Assembly (NCBI GenBank): GCA_947378275.1
Contig: CANCJD010000008.1
Span: 1-32,043 of the forward strand
DNA from: Comamonadaceae bacterium
Lineage (GTDB): Bacteria; Pseudomonadota; Gammaproteobacteria; Burkholderiales; Burkholderiaceae_C
DNA length: 32,043 nt
Direction of reading: 5' to 3'
This document shows, in pieces, positions 1-7,334 of the stretch (positions within the stretch are counted from its first letter, which is position 1; the number at the start of each line of letters is the position of its first letter). A program made the translations under genes and the position numbers. Under the pieces are notes generated by a model. That model was not told the origin of the DNA, ran no database searches, and saw nothing but the letters and a program-made list of their open reading frames with translations.

Positions 1-51
1 GGGCTTGTAAATCAACGCGCGATTATAACGGGGTGCCTGTTTGAAACGCCC

Positions 52-57
52 TACAAT
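52..57 (+). promoter_or_regulatory. possible -10 element of the tRNA gene
   Basis: TACAAT matches the sigma-70 -10 consensus at five of six positions and lies 15 bp before the tRNA 5' end. That would put transcription start about 9 bp before the mature tRNA. No convincing -35 hexamer sits 16-18 bp upstream, so the assignment is tentative. Confidence 0.3.
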
Positions 58-72
58 CCGGCGCTGCAGCAT

Positions 73-148
73 GCGGCTGTAGCTCAGTGGATAGAGTATT
101 GGCCTCCGAAGCCAAGGGTCGTGGGTTCGATCCCCGCCAGCCGCACCA
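73..148 (+). tRNA. tRNA-Arg, anticodon CCG
   Basis: The 76-nt cloverleaf folds completely. The acceptor arms GCGGCTG (73-79) and CAGCCGC (138-144) pair perfectly, with discriminator A145 and an encoded CCA at 146-148. The D stem is GCTC/GAGT with one G-T pair. The anticodon stem TTGGC/GCCAA (99-103 and 111-115) holds the loop CTCCGAA, so the anticodon is CCG, reading the Arg codon CGG. The T arm GTGGG/CCCGC carries the loop TTCGATC. No integrase or duplicated tRNA 3' end follows, so it is not visibly used as an attachment site. Confidence 0.97.
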
Positions 149-294
149 ATTTCCCCCGTCAAGTCGCCTCAGAAGGCGGTAACAGGGCGGGTCTCGACTG
201 CAGTCGCTGCTTTCCATCGTCTCACATGACCGCATCTGGAAGCACGACATGTTGCAAAGTTGGCGGTATTTTTGGCGGCACCTGCGTCCGCGGC

Positions 295-780
295 CTATTT
301 AGATGCTTTCAACCAGATCGCGCGCGGATCGCCGTCTACAAAATAGCTGGGGCATTGGTAACGCTTGATGTCTTGCGCATGCAAAGGGAAGGAGCCGCAA
401 TTGGAAAAACGCCGCAGGTAGGTGCCATAGATGCCGCACTGGTACTTTTCGCCGGCGATGGGCTCCAAAAAGGCGCAGCGCTTATCCAAGCAGCAGTTGC
501 CACATTGCACGCACTCGCCATACACGGTGACCGGAACGTGCTTGACCCGAAAAAAAACATCTCTGAAATAGTGTTCCACTGGGCCCGCACTCAAGGCTTG
601 AAAATGGGATCGGAATTTTTCGCGCTGTACGCGGTAGTCGGTCAAAAAGCGCCGATCCCAAAACAACGCTGCGACGATCAACGGCATCAGCGGCACCAGG
701 AACAGACACACGGAAGAGAAAGCAGGTGCAGCGATTGCGACAACCTGGATGCGTCGGGTGGGCGAAAAAAGGGAATTCAT
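295..780 (-). CDS. membrane-anchored YkgJ-like cysteine-cluster protein
   Basis: This is a 161-aa protein. Residues about 11-41 are strongly hydrophobic and form one or two N-terminal membrane segments. The rest is soluble and rich in cysteine: the motif CxxCxxCC lies at C90, C93, C96 and C97, with further cysteines at 102, 115, 128 and 143. CxxCxxCC is the hallmark of the YkgJ family (UPF0153), thought to bind zinc or an iron-sulfur cluster; its biochemical role is unknown. The membrane segment before the cluster domain is less usual, since many YkgJ proteins are soluble. The gene stands alone, transcribed leftward toward the tRNA and divergent from ugd with a 177-bp gap. The family call is from the cysteine spacing; I cannot name a function. 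Confidence 0.75.
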   Translation of the reverse strand: MNSLFSPTRRIQVVAIAAPAFSSVCLFLVPLMPLIVAALFWDRRFLTDYRVQREKFRSHFQALSAGPVEHYFRDVFFRVKHVPVTVYGECVQCGNCCLDKRCAFLEPIAGEKYQCGIYGTYLRRFSNCGSFPLHAQDIKRYQCPSYFVDGDPRAIWLKASK

Positions 781-957
781 TCCAAGGACCTTTGTTTGTC
801 CGCCATCCTATGGAACGTGCATTACGAAAACGTGTCATTCCCGAGTGCAGTGCATGATGCCACTCGCTGCTGCAATTTCTTCATTGAAACGTCATGAGTT
901 CGACATTGCGTTGAAACACGGCGTTCATAGCATCGTTCCCGACCACAAGGGGGCAGC

Positions 958-2277
958 ATGAAGATTTCGGTTTTTGGCACGGGGTATGTAGGCTTGGTTC
1001 AGGGTGCGGTACTCGCAGACGCTGGCCATCAAGTGACCTGCGTGGATTTGGATGAAAAGAAGTTGCAGGATTTGCGTGAAGGTGTGATTCCGATTTTCGA
1101 GCCTGGCCTGGAGGCCATTGTCAAAAGCGCCTTTGCCGACGGTCGCTTGGTGTTTACTTCTGACGCAGCCTTCGCGGTGCATCACTCTGACATTCAATTC
1201 ATCGCCGTTGGTACACCTTCCGGAGAGGATGGCAGCGCCGACCTGCGTCACGTGTTGGCGGTAGCCAAAACCATTGCGACGCACCTCACGGGATATGCGG
1301 TCATCGTGGACAAGTCCACCGTGCCTGTGGGTACCGCAGACCGTGTGTCTGAGGTCATCGCGCAGACTTTGAAAGAGCGCGGGCAGGACATTGCCTTTGA
1401 TGTAGTTTCCAACCCCGAGTTCCTGAAGGAAGGTGCGGCAGTGGCGGATTGCCAACGCCCCGACCGCATCGTCATTGGCACACATAGCGCAAGGGCGGAA
1501 GCTCTGATGCGCGAGTTGTACGAGCCCTTCAACCGCAACCATGACAAGATCCTTGTCATGAGCCCGCGCAGCGCGGAAATGACCAAATACGCCGCCAATT
1601 GCATGCTGGCCACCCGCATCAGTCTGATGAACGAAATGGCCATCGTGGCCGAGGGCTTGGGTGCTGACATTGAGTCTGTGCGCCAGGGCATAGGTAGCGA
1701 TCAGCGCATTGGCTACCACTTCATTTACGCAGGTGCCGGATACGGTGGAAGCTGTTTCCCCAAGGACATCAGCGCGCTGGTCAAGTCAGCACAGCAAATT
1801 GGCATGGATCCGTTTATTTTGAATGCTGTGGAAGCGCGCAATCAAGCGCAAAAGCGCGTCATATTCGAAAAACTCAAGTCACACTTCCAAGGTGAATTGC
1901 GCAACAAGGTCATTGCACTGTGGGGGCTGGCCTTCAAACCCAACACCGACGACATGCGCGAAGCGCCCAGCCGTGTGCTGATGGAGGCCTTGTGGGCGGA
2001 GGGCGCCAAAGTGCAGGCCTATGACCCCGCAGCCATGGAAGAGGCGCAACACCTTTATGGGAATAAACCCGAGCTGATGCTGGTGGGCACCAAAGAGGCG
2101 GCATTGACTAACGCGGATGCGTTGGTCATCATGACCGAATGGCGTCAGTTCAAGGCACCGAATTTTGATGCCATCAAGCAAGCGCTGAAATCTCCCGCAA
2201 TTTTCGACGGACGGAATTTGTTCGAGCCTGCGCGAATGAAAGAGCGCGGCTTTGACTACTTTGGCATCGGCCGCTGA
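958..2277 (+). CDS. ugd: UDP-glucose 6-dehydrogenase
   Basis: The 439-aa enzyme oxidises UDP-glucose twice, with NAD+, to UDP-glucuronate in the cytoplasm. The N-terminal Rossmann fold opens with the NAD motif GTGYVGL (residues 7-13). The catalytic cysteine is C266 in GYGGSCFPKD, and the substrate-domain helix with K210 (MTKYAANCMLATR) is intact. Length is normal for the family. The ATG is preceded by a purine-rich AGGGGGC about 5 bp upstream. A sigma-70-like pair TTGCGT (906-911) and TAGCAT (928-933), 16 bp apart, may be its promoter. A weak Pho-box-like repeat (TCTTCAT-N4-ACGTCAT, 878-895) lies just before it. The gene runs tail to tail with galU, which makes its substrate. UDP-GlcA can feed capsule, exopolysaccharide or glucuronosyl lipids; the GT4 enzyme two genes away is a candidate user. 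Confidence 0.96.
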   Translation: MKISVFGTGYVGLVQGAVLADAGHQVTCVDLDEKKLQDLREGVIPIFEPGLEAIVKSAFADGRLVFTSDAAFAVHHSDIQFIAVGTPSGEDGSADLRHVLAVAKTIATHLTGYAVIVDKSTVPVGTADRVSEVIAQTLKERGQDIAFDVVSNPEFLKEGAAVADCQRPDRIVIGTHSARAEALMRELYEPFNRNHDKILVMSPRSAEMTKYAANCMLATRISLMNEMAIVAEGLGADIESVRQGIGSDQRIGYHFIYAGAGYGGSCFPKDISALVKSAQQIGMDPFILNAVEARNQAQKRVIFEKLKSHFQGELRNKVIALWGLAFKPNTDDMREAPSRVLMEALWAEGAKVQAYDPAAMEEAQHLYGNKPELMLVGTKEAALTNADALVIMTEWRQFKAPNFDAIKQALKSPAIFDGRNLFEPARMKERGFDYFGIGR

Positions 2278-2508
2278 TGATTTGGAGAAAACTTCTTCCA
2301 CTGTAAAGTCAGTGCCTGCATCGAATTTTTTTCGGAAGGCCTAGGCTACTTGCAAATATCGATAGGGTATTCGCAACGCATTTCTCCTTTATGCCCTCGA
2401 CATTGGAAGGCATGCACGCCCAAGCTTTGAAGTGGTACTAATCTCAAAAATAAGCGGAGTTGAAAGATTGCAAAAAAAAACTTCCCGGATGCAAGCGACA
2501 AAAAAACG

Positions 2509-3378
2509 TTAGTACGTTAGCGTTGACAGATAGGTCTTAAATTCTTTAGAGGTTTCAGGGTGACGCAAAGCCAACTCAACGGTTGCTTTCAGGAATCCCA
2601 GCTTGCTTCCACAATCGTAACGAACGCCTTCGTAAGAAAAAGCGTAGACAGCCTCCTGAAGTAAAAGACTTTGGATGGCATCTGTGAGTTGGTACTCGCC
2701 GCCAGCACCGGGTTTGAGGCTTTGGAGATGCTGAAAAATCGATGGTGTAAAAATATACCGACCAACGACCCCCAAATTAGATGGCGCCTCTTCCGGCGCA
2801 GGTTTTTCAACGATTTGCGACAGTTTTACCAGTCGTTCCGCAATACTGGTACCCGCAACGACTCCGTAAGAGCGACTTTGTGAAGGTTGAATGGCTTCAA
2901 CTGCCACCACAGAACTTCTATAGTGTTTATGTATCTCCACCAATTGTTGAAGTACGCCTGGCTTGTGATCGATAAGATCGTCCGCCAACACGACGGCAAA
3001 TGACTCGTCGTTTACTAGGGAGGCTGCGCAATTGACTGCATGCCCTAACCCTAGCGCTTCAGGCTGGCGTACATAAACACAGTTGATATGCTTGGGCTTG
3101 ATGTTGCGTACAAGAGCTAATAACTCAGAACGCTGCTTTGCTTCCAGCTCAAATTCAAGTTCAAATGAAGTGTCAAAATGATCTTCAATGCTGCGCTTGC
3201 TTCGGCCGGTCACAAAAATCATTTCAGTGAACCCTGCTTCTATGGCTTCCTCTACTGCATATTGAATAAGAGGCTTGTCAACGACGCACAGCATTTCTTT
3301 TGGACTGGCCTTGGTGGCGGGCAAAAATCTAGTCCCCAAGCCGGCTACAGGAAATACAACTTTGCGAATAGTTTTCAT
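2509..3378 (-). CDS. galU: UTP-glucose-1-phosphate uridylyltransferase
   Basis: The 289-aa protein makes UDP-glucose from glucose-1-phosphate and UTP. The nucleotidyltransferase signature VFPVAGLGTRFLPATKASPKE lies at residues 8-28, followed by VVDKPLIQYAVEEA and the GRSKRSIEDHFD segment, all typical of bacterial GalU. Length matches the family (about 290-300). The coding sequence is more AT-rich than the phn genes, as is the 231-bp tail-to-tail gap to ugd. Reading leftward past the stop there is a nine-T run at about 2472-2480 after a poor stem, so termination is uncertain. The leader contains a perfect 10-bp inverted repeat (3413-3438). The glycosyltransferase gene upstream points the same way, 205 bp away, so co-transcription is possible. 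Confidence 0.96.
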   Translation of the reverse strand: MKTIRKVVFPVAGLGTRFLPATKASPKEMLCVVDKPLIQYAVEEAIEAGFTEMIFVTGRSKRSIEDHFDTSFELEFELEAKQRSELLALVRNIKPKHINCVYVRQPEALGLGHAVNCAASLVNDESFAVVLADDLIDHKPGVLQQLVEIHKHYRSSVVAVEAIQPSQSRSYGVVAGTSIAERLVKLSQIVEKPAPEEAPSNLGVVGRYIFTPSIFQHLQSLKPGAGGEYQLTDAIQSLLLQEAVYAFSYEGVRYDCGSKLGFLKATVELALRHPETSKEFKTYLSTLTY

Positions 3379-3412
3379 GTGAGCATCAAATTGTTAAGGG
3401 AATTGGTATTTT

Positions 3413-3438
3413 GTGTCTTGCACTTCCCTGCAAGACAC
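3413..3438 (-). repeat. perfect 10-bp inverted repeat in the galU leader
   Basis: GTGTCTTGCA (3413-3422) and TGCAAGACAC (3429-3438) are exact reverse complements around a 6-nt loop. The repeat lies 35-60 bp before the galU ATG and downstream of the co-directional glycosyltransferase gene. Neither strand has a T tract after the stem, so it is not a canonical terminator. It may be an operator or a 5' leader hairpin that tunes read-through from the upstream gene. Confidence 0.6.
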
Positions 3439-3583
3439 CATTGTCAGCAAGCGAACGATGCAAGGAAGTCTGGATTTTTTCTTGTCCATGGCGTTGACAA
3501 CACACCCATGCGCCGCTCGGCGCTTGCACGCTTGTGCCAACTGCGGCCAACCCGCACATTAATGGCGGAACTCAATGTGATCA

Positions 3584-4867
3584 TCACGCTGCGGCGGTCG
3601 TGACGTCCGTCGCAAACAACTGTATGTGTTGACGCATCACATGGTGGAAGACGCCTTCGGTTCTTTCAACAATCATGCGCCAACTCAGGGAGCGCGCACT
3701 CAGACAGGCTTGTTCTGCCAAGACGAGCATTAACTCTCTGTTGTTGAGCAGTGTTTGAACACCCATTTCAAAGTCAAATTCAAACTGCGTTCGTGCCAAC
3801 ACGCCATTGACGCCGCTTTGAATCAACTCTCCTGCAGCAGCGTGATCAAAAGCCACCACCGCCAACCTAGAGGCCATGGCTTCCAAAGTCACATTGCCAA
3901 AAGTTTCAGTTTGACTTGCAAAAGCAAAAATATCGGCACTGGCATAGTGTTGCGCCAAGTGAGCACCTGTTTGAAAGCCTGCAAAGATCACGTCTGGGTT
4001 TTCTTTTTCTAAGCTTTCGCGCATGGGTCCGTCCCCCACCAGCACGAGTTTGAGGTCTGCGTGTCGATGCTTAAGATTTTGATAGGTTTGAATGACCAAT
4101 TTCAGGTTCTTTTCAGGGGCCAATCGACCGACATAAAGCAACACTCTGCTTGCATCATCAGCGTTCCAGGTTTTTCTCAGCGTAGCGCTGCGATGCGCAG
4201 GCGAGAAAGTGTCGGTGTCAACGCCTCTGGGTACGACGTATAAATGTTTGAACCCGGCATGGCTTAACTCATGTTGCAACTGACTGGTGGGCACCATCGT
4301 GGCTTGTGCCGAATTGTGGAATTTTTTCAAGTAAGCCATGATGGCGCCACTGGACCATCCAATCCCATAGTGCTGGCTGTAGGCGTGAAAGTTGGTACGG
4401 AAGTCGGTGCTGATCGGTAATTTCAGTTTGCGCGCCACTTGCAGTGCCGACCATCCCAAGGGCCCTTCGGTAGCGATGTGCACGATGTCCGGCCTTTGGC
4501 GGGACCACAGGCGCAGCAACTCGCGTTTGGCGGGCAATCCGAAGCGTAACTGCTTGTAAAAAGGAATGGGAAAGCCGCGCACCAAGACCTCTTGGTAGCT
4601 GCTGTTGACCGTCGCCACGTCGGCGCCGGGTTGGCGAGGTCGTACCAACCAGATGACATGACCAAGTCCCTGCAATCCCTGCACAATCTTGGACAAGGTG
4701 TGCGCTACGCCATTGATGTCAGGTGGGTAGGTTTCGGTGACCACCGCGATATTGAGTGCGGCACGCGCGTTGCTAATGCGCTCGACTTGCAGGTGCGGTT
4801 CAATTTTCATGGCGCCACTGTGCCCAAGGACTGCGACTTTTTTATGAACCTTCGGTGACGCTGTCAT
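3584..4867 (-). CDS. GT4-family glycosyltransferase, Agt/MgtA-like (candidate glycolipid synthase)
   Basis: The 427-aa protein has the two-domain GT-B fold of family GT4. The N-terminal part carries VTETYPPDINGVAHTL (about residues 43-58), the acceptor-side signature of lipid mannosyl- and glucosyltransferases. The C-terminal domain has LLYVGRLAPEKN and the nucleotide-sugar motif E-x7-E in ETFGNVTLE. No membrane span is evident, so it is probably peripheral on the inner membrane. The first ATG (4867) overlaps a CTGTCAT heptamer and has no clear Shine-Dalgarno; M20 (ATG at 4810) begins close to the conserved region and is an alternative start. Agt of Agrobacterium is, as I recall, a GT4 enzyme making glucosyl- and glucuronosyl-diacylglycerol under phosphate stress. 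The nearby ugd, galU and plcP-like genes fit that role, but the substrate is inferred. It could instead serve exopolysaccharide. Confidence 0.85.
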   Translation of the reverse strand: MTASPKVHKKVAVLGHSGAMKIEPHLQVERISNARAALNIAVVTETYPPDINGVAHTLSKIVQGLQGLGHVIWLVRPRQPGADVATVNSSYQEVLVRGFPIPFYKQLRFGLPAKRELLRLWSRQRPDIVHIATEGPLGWSALQVARKLKLPISTDFRTNFHAYSQHYGIGWSSGAIMAYLKKFHNSAQATMVPTSQLQHELSHAGFKHLYVVPRGVDTDTFSPAHRSATLRKTWNADDASRVLLYVGRLAPEKNLKLVIQTYQNLKHRHADLKLVLVGDGPMRESLEKENPDVIFAGFQTGAHLAQHYASADIFAFASQTETFGNVTLEAMASRLAVVAFDHAAAGELIQSGVNGVLARTQFEFDFEMGVQTLLNNRELMLVLAEQACLSARSLSWRMIVERTEGVFHHVMRQHIQLFATDVTTAAA

Positions 4868-4899
4868 GAATTTTTTGTGCGATCACCAACCCGGCAGTT

Positions 4900-4932
4900 T
4901 TGTCACTAAATTTTCATGCAAAAGCGTGACAG
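4900..4932. promoter_or_regulatory. candidate Pho box(es) between divergent genes
   Basis: On the plus strand TTGTCAC-TAAA-TTTTCAT (4900-4917) matches the CTGTCAT/C direct-repeat Pho-box pattern at 11 of 14 positions with the correct 11-bp period. On the minus strand an exact CTGTCAC half site (4932-4926) overlaps it, but its partner is poor. The region separates the glycosyltransferase gene (leftward) from the DUF962-like gene (rightward). No -10 hexamer lies at the ideal 10-bp distance; TTCTAT at 4933-4938 is 15 bp from the plus-strand site. The call is therefore tentative. Confidence 0.4.
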
Positions 4933-4997
4933 TTCTATGCCAAGGCGCCCGCGCAGCCGCGAGCGGCGCCTTCAGCCCCTTTTTTCCAGGAGATTTC

Positions 4998-5612
4998 ATG
5001 CAGTCGTTTTTTCAACTCGTCAACGTTCAGCGCTGGGACGACCACCGCTATTACCACCACAGCCGTATCAACCAGTTTCTGCACCTGATCAGCGCTATGT
5101 CTTTCTTGGTGGCCTATGTGTTTTTGTTCATTGATCCTGTAGTGTCGGCATTGATTGCATGGTTGTTTTCCATGAGTACGCGCCAGATGGGACACTTTTT
5201 CTTTGAGCCCAAAGGTTTCGATGCGGTTAACCAAGCCACACATGAGCACAAAGAAGACATCAAAGTCGGCTACAACTTGAATCGCAAAATTGTGTTGTTG
5301 AGTGTTTGTGCTTTCATTCCTGTGCTGGCGTACTGGATGCCCGAGTATCTGCAATGGGCAGTGCCCCAAGCCTATGAAGACACCCCCGTGCGCATGACGG
5401 CGATCGCTTGGCTGATGCTCGGTGTGGCAGGTCTGGTTTTTCGCGTCTTGCAACTCTGGAAGCAGGACAGCCTGATGGCTGGTTTGGCATGGGGATTCAA
5501 GATCATTACCGACCCTGTGCACGACATCAAGATGTACCACAAGGCCCCGCTCTACCTCCTGCGGGGCCAGCGCTTAGACCCGATGGATCATGTCAAAGGC
5601 GCGCAGCACTAA
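4998..5612 (+). CDS. DUF962/Mpo1-like small membrane protein
   Basis: I take the start at ATG 4998, 5 bp after a clear CCAGGAGA, giving 205 aa; the frame stays open upstream to 4866 but that extension looks non-coding. Four hydrophobic segments are visible, at about 29-42, 44-58, 96-112 and 137-150. Residues about 18-26 read HSRINQFLH (H-x3-N-x3-H), and about 65-73 read RQMGHFFFE (Q-x-G-H-x3-E). These two motifs are what I expect in DUF962 proteins, the family of yeast Mpo1, an iron-dependent dioxygenase acting on 2-hydroxy fatty acids. The family call is from motif pattern only. The gene ends 4 bp inside the converging aminotransferase gene. Its position among lipid genes fits a membrane-lipid role, which remains inference. 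Confidence 0.5.
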   Translation: MQSFFQLVNVQRWDDHRYYHHSRINQFLHLISAMSFLVAYVFLFIDPVVSALIAWLFSMSTRQMGHFFFEPKGFDAVNQATHEHKEDIKVGYNLNRKIVLLSVCAFIPVLAYWMPEYLQWAVPQAYEDTPVRMTAIAWLMLGVAGLVFRVLQLWKQDSLMAGLAWGFKIITDPVHDIKMYHKAPLYLLRGQRLDPMDHVKGAQH

Positions 5613-7285
5613 GCAGCGCGAAACCTCGCCGTCAACATCTCTTTGAGTACCTGGCGGCGAATCTTTTTACCGGTTTGCGCTTCAGGCGCCCACCACCAAC
5701 CGTCGGTTTGCATGCTCTTGGCGGCCAGCACAAAGCGCTGGCAGAAGTCCTCAAACGCTGCATCGTCAAAATTGAAGCTGAAAATCATGCGACCCGTTCC
5801 CACCCAACTCAGAGCAATTCCTTGCGCACGCAAATAGTATTGCAGCAGCCAGTTGTAACGGCTGGGCACGTCGTAAAGTACCGACCAAATGGTTTCCATT
5901 CCGGCTACACGCACTGGGACGCCCGCCGCTTGCAAGCGCTCGTTCAGCAAAGATTGGCGCTGGACCCAGGTGTCCGATGCTGCCGCGTACAAAGAGGCAA
6001 GATCGGGAGTGTCGAGCGACTTCAGAAACACATTCATGGCGCACATGACATAGGGATGGGCATTGAAGGTTCCACGGGCAAAGCAGATGTCGCCCGGTTT
6101 GTCTTCTTGAAAGCGTTTCATCCAGTGCGCTTTGCCGCAGATCACGCCCACTGGCAGACCGCCACCCAGGGTCTTTCCATAGGTCACCAGATCGGCCTGG
6201 ATGCCAAAGTATTCCTGTGCGCCACCCTTGGCCAATCGAAATCCCAGGAATACCTCGTCCAAGATCAGTGCGATGCCTTTGGCGCTGCATACGGCGCGCA
6301 GTTCGGTCAGCCATTGCGTGTAGGCGGCGCGGTCGTAGGCCACGTGGCGGGTGCCGTCTACCAGCGTGGAGTCGGTGGGTGCCGCGCGGTTAGGGTGCAT
6401 GGCTTGAAGGGGGTTGATCAGCACGCAAGCGATGTCGTTGCGGTTGCGCAGCACCCGCAAGGTGTTGGGGTGCATTTCATTCAATGTGAGCGTGTCTTTG
6501 GACGGCGGCATGGGGTTGCCGGGACCGGGCTGTACATCATCCCACCAGCCGTGGTAGGCGCCAGTGAAGCGTACGATTTTCGGCTTGCGCGTGTGGTAGC
6601 GTGCCAGGCGTACAGCCTGCATCACCGCCTCTGTACCAGACATGTGGAAGGAGACCTCATCCATGCCAGAGATTTGGCACAGGCGCTGTGCGTTGTCGAG
6701 CACGATGGGGTGGTAGGAACCAAGCACCACGCCCAATGGCTGCGCCAGCGCCGCGCCTTCGCTCATACTGGCTTTGTAGTAGTCCGAGCCCAACAGGTTG
6801 ACGCCGTAAGAGCCGGTCACGTCAATGAAGCGGTTTCCGTCCAAATCGGTCAGCCACACTCCGCTGCTTTCGCGCCAAAAGCTGCCCAGCTTGACGTACT
6901 GTGCCAGCAGGCTGCGGAACTGGTAGGGCACACGGTACTGGCTGATGAGCTGCAAATCCGACAGCATGGGCCGCGCTGCGTCGGACTGCGCCAGAGTCTG
7001 GGGGCTCTGGTCTTTCAAAAGCCCGCCGAGTTGTGCCAACGCTGTGCGCCGACGCTGTTCTACCGACAACGGCGCGCCGTCGACAGCGTACCAAGTGGCG
7101 TCGGGGTAGGAGTAGCTCGGTATCCATTTCGACACCCGCTTGGCCATGCGCAGGTGGCCCCCCAGCGATGGGTACTTGGCCAGCGAAAGCTGCAAGCGTT
7201 GCCAAGCCTTGGGAAGGACGACTAAACCCAGTGACGCCGCACCACCCCACACTGCCATTGACATGACTGCCTCAGAACCGTCCAT
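5609..7285 (-). CDS. class III (glutamate-1-semialdehyde-like) PLP aminotransferase with N-terminal extension
   Basis: The 558-aa protein is a fold-type I, class III PLP enzyme. SGTEA (216-220) and YHGWWDD (244-250) are the phosphate- and ring-binding segments, ILDEVFLGFR holds D343, and the Schiff-base lysine is K371 in TYGKTLGGGLPVG. Glutamate-1-semialdehyde aminomutases are about 430 aa. The extra length is an N-terminal region of about 110 residues starting with a hydrophobic stretch (about 8-26) that could anchor it to the membrane, followed by a basic, tryptophan- and tyrosine-rich linker. A normal hemL is expected elsewhere, so this is probably not a haem enzyme. It diverges from psd across only 49 bp and meets the DUF962-like gene tail to tail with a 4-bp overlap. 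I cannot name its substrate; the neighbours suggest an amino-group transfer linked to lipids. Confidence 0.85.
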   Translation of the reverse strand: MDGSEAVMSMAVWGGAASLGLVVLPKAWQRLQLSLAKYPSLGGHLRMAKRVSKWIPSYSYPDATWYAVDGAPLSVEQRRRTALAQLGGLLKDQSPQTLAQSDAARPMLSDLQLISQYRVPYQFRSLLAQYVKLGSFWRESSGVWLTDLDGNRFIDVTGSYGVNLLGSDYYKASMSEGAALAQPLGVVLGSYHPIVLDNAQRLCQISGMDEVSFHMSGTEAVMQAVRLARYHTRKPKIVRFTGAYHGWWDDVQPGPGNPMPPSKDTLTLNEMHPNTLRVLRNRNDIACVLINPLQAMHPNRAAPTDSTLVDGTRHVAYDRAAYTQWLTELRAVCSAKGIALILDEVFLGFRLAKGGAQEYFGIQADLVTYGKTLGGGLPVGVICGKAHWMKRFQEDKPGDICFARGTFNAHPYVMCAMNVFLKSLDTPDLASLYAAASDTWVQRQSLLNERLQAAGVPVRVAGMETIWSVLYDVPSRYNWLLQYYLRAQGIALSWVGTGRMIFSFNFDDAAFEDFCQRFVLAAKSMQTDGWWWAPEAQTGKKIRRQVLKEMLTARFRAA

Positions 7286-7303
7286 ACGTAGAACCCTTTG
7301 TAA

Positions 7304-7329
7304 AACCTTGTTTGTATGACTTCAAGGTT
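7304..7329. promoter_or_regulatory. inverted repeat in the aminotransferase/psd divergent promoter
   Basis: AACCTTG (7304-7310) and CAAGGTT (7323-7329) are exact reverse complements separated by 12 bp, giving a dyad of 26 bp within a 49-bp divergent intergenic region. The size and position suit a dimeric repressor or activator acting on both genes. The right arm ends 5 bp before the psd ATG, so it may also overlap that ribosome binding site. No regulator gene lies nearby. Confidence 0.45.
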
Positions 7330-7334
7330 AAGAA

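Noticed and set aside
41-46. TTGAAA as a -35 element for the tRNA promoter
   Set aside because: It is only 5 bp from the TACAAT -10 candidate, far too close.
165-178. CGCCT/AGGCG hairpin after the tRNA as a terminator
   Set aside because: The stem is only 5 bp and no T tract follows on either side.
121-897. Long open frame on the plus strand covering part of the tRNA and the YkgJ-like gene
   Set aside because: It begins inside the tRNA and is antisense to a gene with a clear cysteine motif; its translation resembles no family.
3510-3523. GCGCC/GGCGC hairpin downstream of the glycosyltransferase gene
   Set aside because: A 5-bp GC stem without a T tract is common by chance at this base composition.
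5408-7225. 605-codon open frame on the plus strand opposite the aminotransferase
   Set aside because: The minus-strand protein has all class III aminotransferase motifs; the plus frame is a high-GC shadow rich in His, Gln and Arg.
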